From Entrophospora sp. SA101 (Eukaryota; Glomeromycota; Glomeromycetes; Entrophosporales; Entrophosporaceae): a stretch of 19,211 nucleotides of DNA. Within the stretch, counting starts at the first letter, position 1; every line of letters begins with the position of its first letter. A model generated the notes under the pieces. That model searched no databases and was not told the origin of the DNA. It saw only the letters and a program-made list of their open reading frames with translations. The stretch covers positions 2,059 to 21,269 of the forward strand of contig CAUDNR010000316.1 of assembly GCA_958430865.1 (NCBI GenBank), written 5' to 3'. The position numbers were made by a program, and so were the translations under genes. Shown here piece by piece: positions 17,518 through 19,211 of this stretch.

Positions 17518-18107
17518 TTTGTTTGTAAGTAAAGATTCTAAGAAAAAAAAGTTTTTTTTATTTATTTAATGTTAAATCTAACAAGTGATTAATTAGATCA
17601 TAATTGTCAGCAATTAAAAAAAAACTTTTTTGCTTTAATCCAAATAATTTTATAGAAATAAGATAAAAATTGTCAGAGTGCTTCTTGCATTGGAGGAAAA
17701 TAATCGTACCCAAAGCAATTATTAGTATTACCTATTTTTGGGCGCACTTGACAAAAATCTAACTTTGACTAAACATTTTTGTTAAATTAAATTTACTTGT
17801 AGTAGAGTTATTAAAAAAATAGGTATTTGCCGTCTTTTAAAATCAATGAAGATTTAGTCTTTAATACTGATTTTTTTATCAGGTTTGGTTTTACAATTGT
17901 AAAATATTAACAAGAATTACAGCCGTGTTTTTTCATTGATATTTGCCTATTTCAGTCAAGTATTTTACCAAATTTGGAAATTCTAAATACTGCAATGATC
18001 GACGTTCTAGAATTGTCATGGAATGAAGATTCCCGATAATTATTATTTTTGTATATATCAATCATGAACTGTAAAATATACTAAAGTTTATTATTATTAT
18101 TATTATT
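17518..18107. other. Intergenic region, mostly featureless
   Basis: The stretch is AT-rich and without a supported gene, apart from the small TA-flanked inverted repeat at 17731-17823. A TTACAATTGTAA palindrome lies near 17892-17903, and a TTA microsatellite at 18088-18106 abuts the next element. Confidence 0.45.
17731..17823. mobile_element. 93-bp TA-flanked inverted repeat, possible micro-MITE
   Basis: CCTATTTTTG at 17731 and, on the minus strand from 17823, CCTATTTTTT bound a 93-bp segment with TA on each side (17729-17730 and 17824-17825). TA flanks fit a Tc1/mariner-type origin. The inverted repeat is only about 9 bp and A/T-rich, so chance is possible. Confidence 0.3.
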
Positions 18108-18256
18108 CACTCTCTTTATAACAGGCCATTTGGCTTATGAAAAAATGTTTATTATAGAAAGAATCCATTATAGACAGTGTGATTTATATATATATATTAA
18201 TATGGGACATAAAATTGTTGTCAGTCCATTATAGGAAGATCCATTATAAAGAGAGT
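18108..18256. mobile_element. 149-bp MITE-like element with CACTCTCTTTATAA ends
   Basis: CACTCTCTTTATAA at 18108-18121 pairs with the reverse complement of 18244-18256, ACTCTCTTTATAA, a 13-base perfect match. Inside, the word CCATTATA occurs three times (near 18167, 18224 and 18241), and GGCCATTTGGC near the left end resembles it. The short length, perfect ends and absence of coding sequence suggest a MITE. Confidence 0.5.
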
Positions 18257-18573
18257 AAACTGTAGTTGGTAAAAACTGCAATAAATTGAAAAAAATGAAT
18301 ATAATCAAACCTTTGCTTCAACAAATTAAAAATTCGCATTACAATGAAACTTGTTTCAACGAATTATAAATTCGTGTTATAATGAAACTTGTTTCAACGA
18401 GCTATAAAATTGGCATTACAATGAATTATAATTAACAAATTTTTAAACACATAATATAAAATTTGTGAAATGTGATTAGTAACGGGTTTTGTTAGATGCA
18501 ATTTTCTTATAAATAAAGTTTGGCTGTAAATAAATAAAATAATTTACATATATTTTTTTACTTATCTCTTAAT
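18257..18573. other. Intergenic region 3' of the right-edge gene
   Basis: Apart from the 38-bp tandem repeat, this AT-rich DNA shows an AATAAAATAATTTACATATA stretch at about 18533-18552 that could hold the 3' processing signals of the minus-strand neighbour. No gene is seen. Confidence 0.4.
18313..18427 (+). repeat. Three-copy 38-bp tandem repeat
   Basis: Units begin TTGCTTCAACAAATTAAAAA (18313), TTGTTTCAACGAATTATAAA (18351) and TTGTTTCAACGAGCTATAAA (18389). Each continues with a TTCG or TTGG, GCATTACAATGAA or GTGTTATAATGAA segment. The period is exactly 38 bp between starts; copies differ at about 5-8 positions. It lies downstream of the minus-strand gene at 18574-19205. Confidence 0.8.
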
Positions 18574-19205
18574 TCATTTAATGTTAGTTTCAGTTAAAAT
18601 AATTTCCTCTGATTCATCAACATCATCATTGAGATCTTTGACTTGTTGCAGAATTAGTAATAAATCATCTTTTTTTTTTGATGATAAGTTTTTAAACTGC
18701 AGCTGATTATTTTCATTCAAGGACCCAATCAATGTATGAATTACATTTAATAATTCTTTCTTTGTCATTGATTGTTCACTCAAATATTTTTCTTCTTCTT
18801 CAAAGGTAACTGGAATAGGGTGAAAACTTCTTCCTGGTAATCCATTTGAGTTCAGTTTCTCATTTATATAGCTTCTTTGGCAAGATTGAGCCATGCTGCT
18901 AAATGATTTCATACCTTCACTTAATTTTTTACTTCCATCTAAACTCTCAAAAACAGGATCAAGTAAAATGGATTTAAGAAATCTTTCTTCCTCAATTCTA
19001 CACGAAAACGTTGTGATTCTTTCTCAAAAGATGGTTTTGAACGAGGACCTATACTCTCTTGACCAGTATATCCAATAGTAGCAAGCAATTTTTTTCTTAA
19101 CTGCCAGTCAAAAAGAAGATTTGTAAAATTATTAAAAAAATATATAAAATATATTAATATTAAGATTATTAATTTTTTAAGATAACTTACCATAATGAAT
19201 TTCAT
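18574..19205 (-). CDS. Hypothetical protein, one frameshift, upstream part may lie outside the window
   Basis: I do not recognise this protein. Exon 1 could be 19191-19205 (MKFIM, then GTAAGT); a 90-bp intron ending GGCAG joins in phase to exon 2 from 19100, reading LRKKLLATIGYTGQESIGPR and SKPSFEKESQRF. Near 19010 the frame must change by one base to reach IEEERFLKSILLDPVFESL, then GSKKLSEGMKSFSSMAQ, LPGRSFHPIPVTFEEEEKYL, TKKELLNVIHTLIGSLNENN and an acidic end (DDVDESEEIILTE) stopping at 18574. No splice pair in the right phase explains the change. The C-terminal 112 codons are open from an internal ATG at 18912. The protein looks soluble, with helical, charged segments. An assembly indel is as likely as real loss. 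Confidence 0.5.
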
Positions 19206-19211
19206 GCAATT

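Noticed and set aside
18313..18427. CRISPR-like array
   Set aside because: The 38-bp units are contiguous with no unique spacers, and the host is a eukaryote.
1..19211. tRNA, rRNA or snRNA genes
   Set aside because: I looked for GGTTCGAATCC-like T-loops and conserved rRNA or snRNA blocks and saw none. A covariance-model search would be needed to exclude them.

Overview
The window looks like nuclear DNA of a very AT-rich, intron-rich fungus. It best fits an arbuscular mycorrhizal (Glomeromycotina, Rhizophagus-type) genome. The signs are short GT-AG introns of about 75-100 bp between conserved exons, long A/T runs and trinucleotide microsatellites, DNA-transposon debris, and several broken members of accessory families. 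The organism is an inference, because no marker gene was searched.

Four conserved housekeeping genes read through without a break once introns are removed. They are a LUC7-type U1 snRNP protein (598-2562, +, 7 exons, 302 aa), the Sua5/YrdC threonylcarbamoyl-AMP synthase (9489-10838, +, one exon, 449 aa), an ethylmalonyl-CoA decarboxylase-like crotonase (13953-15324, +, 5 exons, 358 aa) and the spliceosomal Sm protein E (15404-16015, -, 5 exons, 86 aa). The last two converge with only 79 bp between their stop codons. Most of the exons of these genes are too short to show up as plain open reading frames; they were rebuilt from splice sites, reading phase and family motifs.

The DNA between these genes holds relics. 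From left to right they are: a Utp13-like C-terminal domain (2926-about 3310, -); a decayed multi-exon gene of unknown family (about 3330-4590, -); a frameshifted gene of unknown family (4841-5830, -); a 725-bp inverted-repeat element (6736-7460); a relic of an HbrB/Bit61-type TORC2 subunit (about 11005-11992, -); a TA-flanked Tc1/mariner deletion derivative that keeps the C-terminus of its transposase (12231-12827); a P-loop ATPase fragment resembling the Crinkler-type ATPase family (13343-13683, -); a broken small cysteine-rich secreted-type gene (16351-16782, +); a 185-bp MITE (16775-16959); a coiled-coil pseudogene with four in-frame stops (about 16965-17517, -); two further small inverted-repeat elements and a 38-bp tandem repeat; and a partial gene of unknown family with one frameshift, running to the right edge (18574-19205, -).

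The housekeeping genes show no connected pathway, although LUC7 and SmE both belong to the early spliceosome. I found no new defence, biosynthetic or signalling system. The most interesting content is the set of hidden relics (HbrB, Utp13, P-loop ATPase) and the MITE whose two ends each supply a stop codon to the coding relic beside it.
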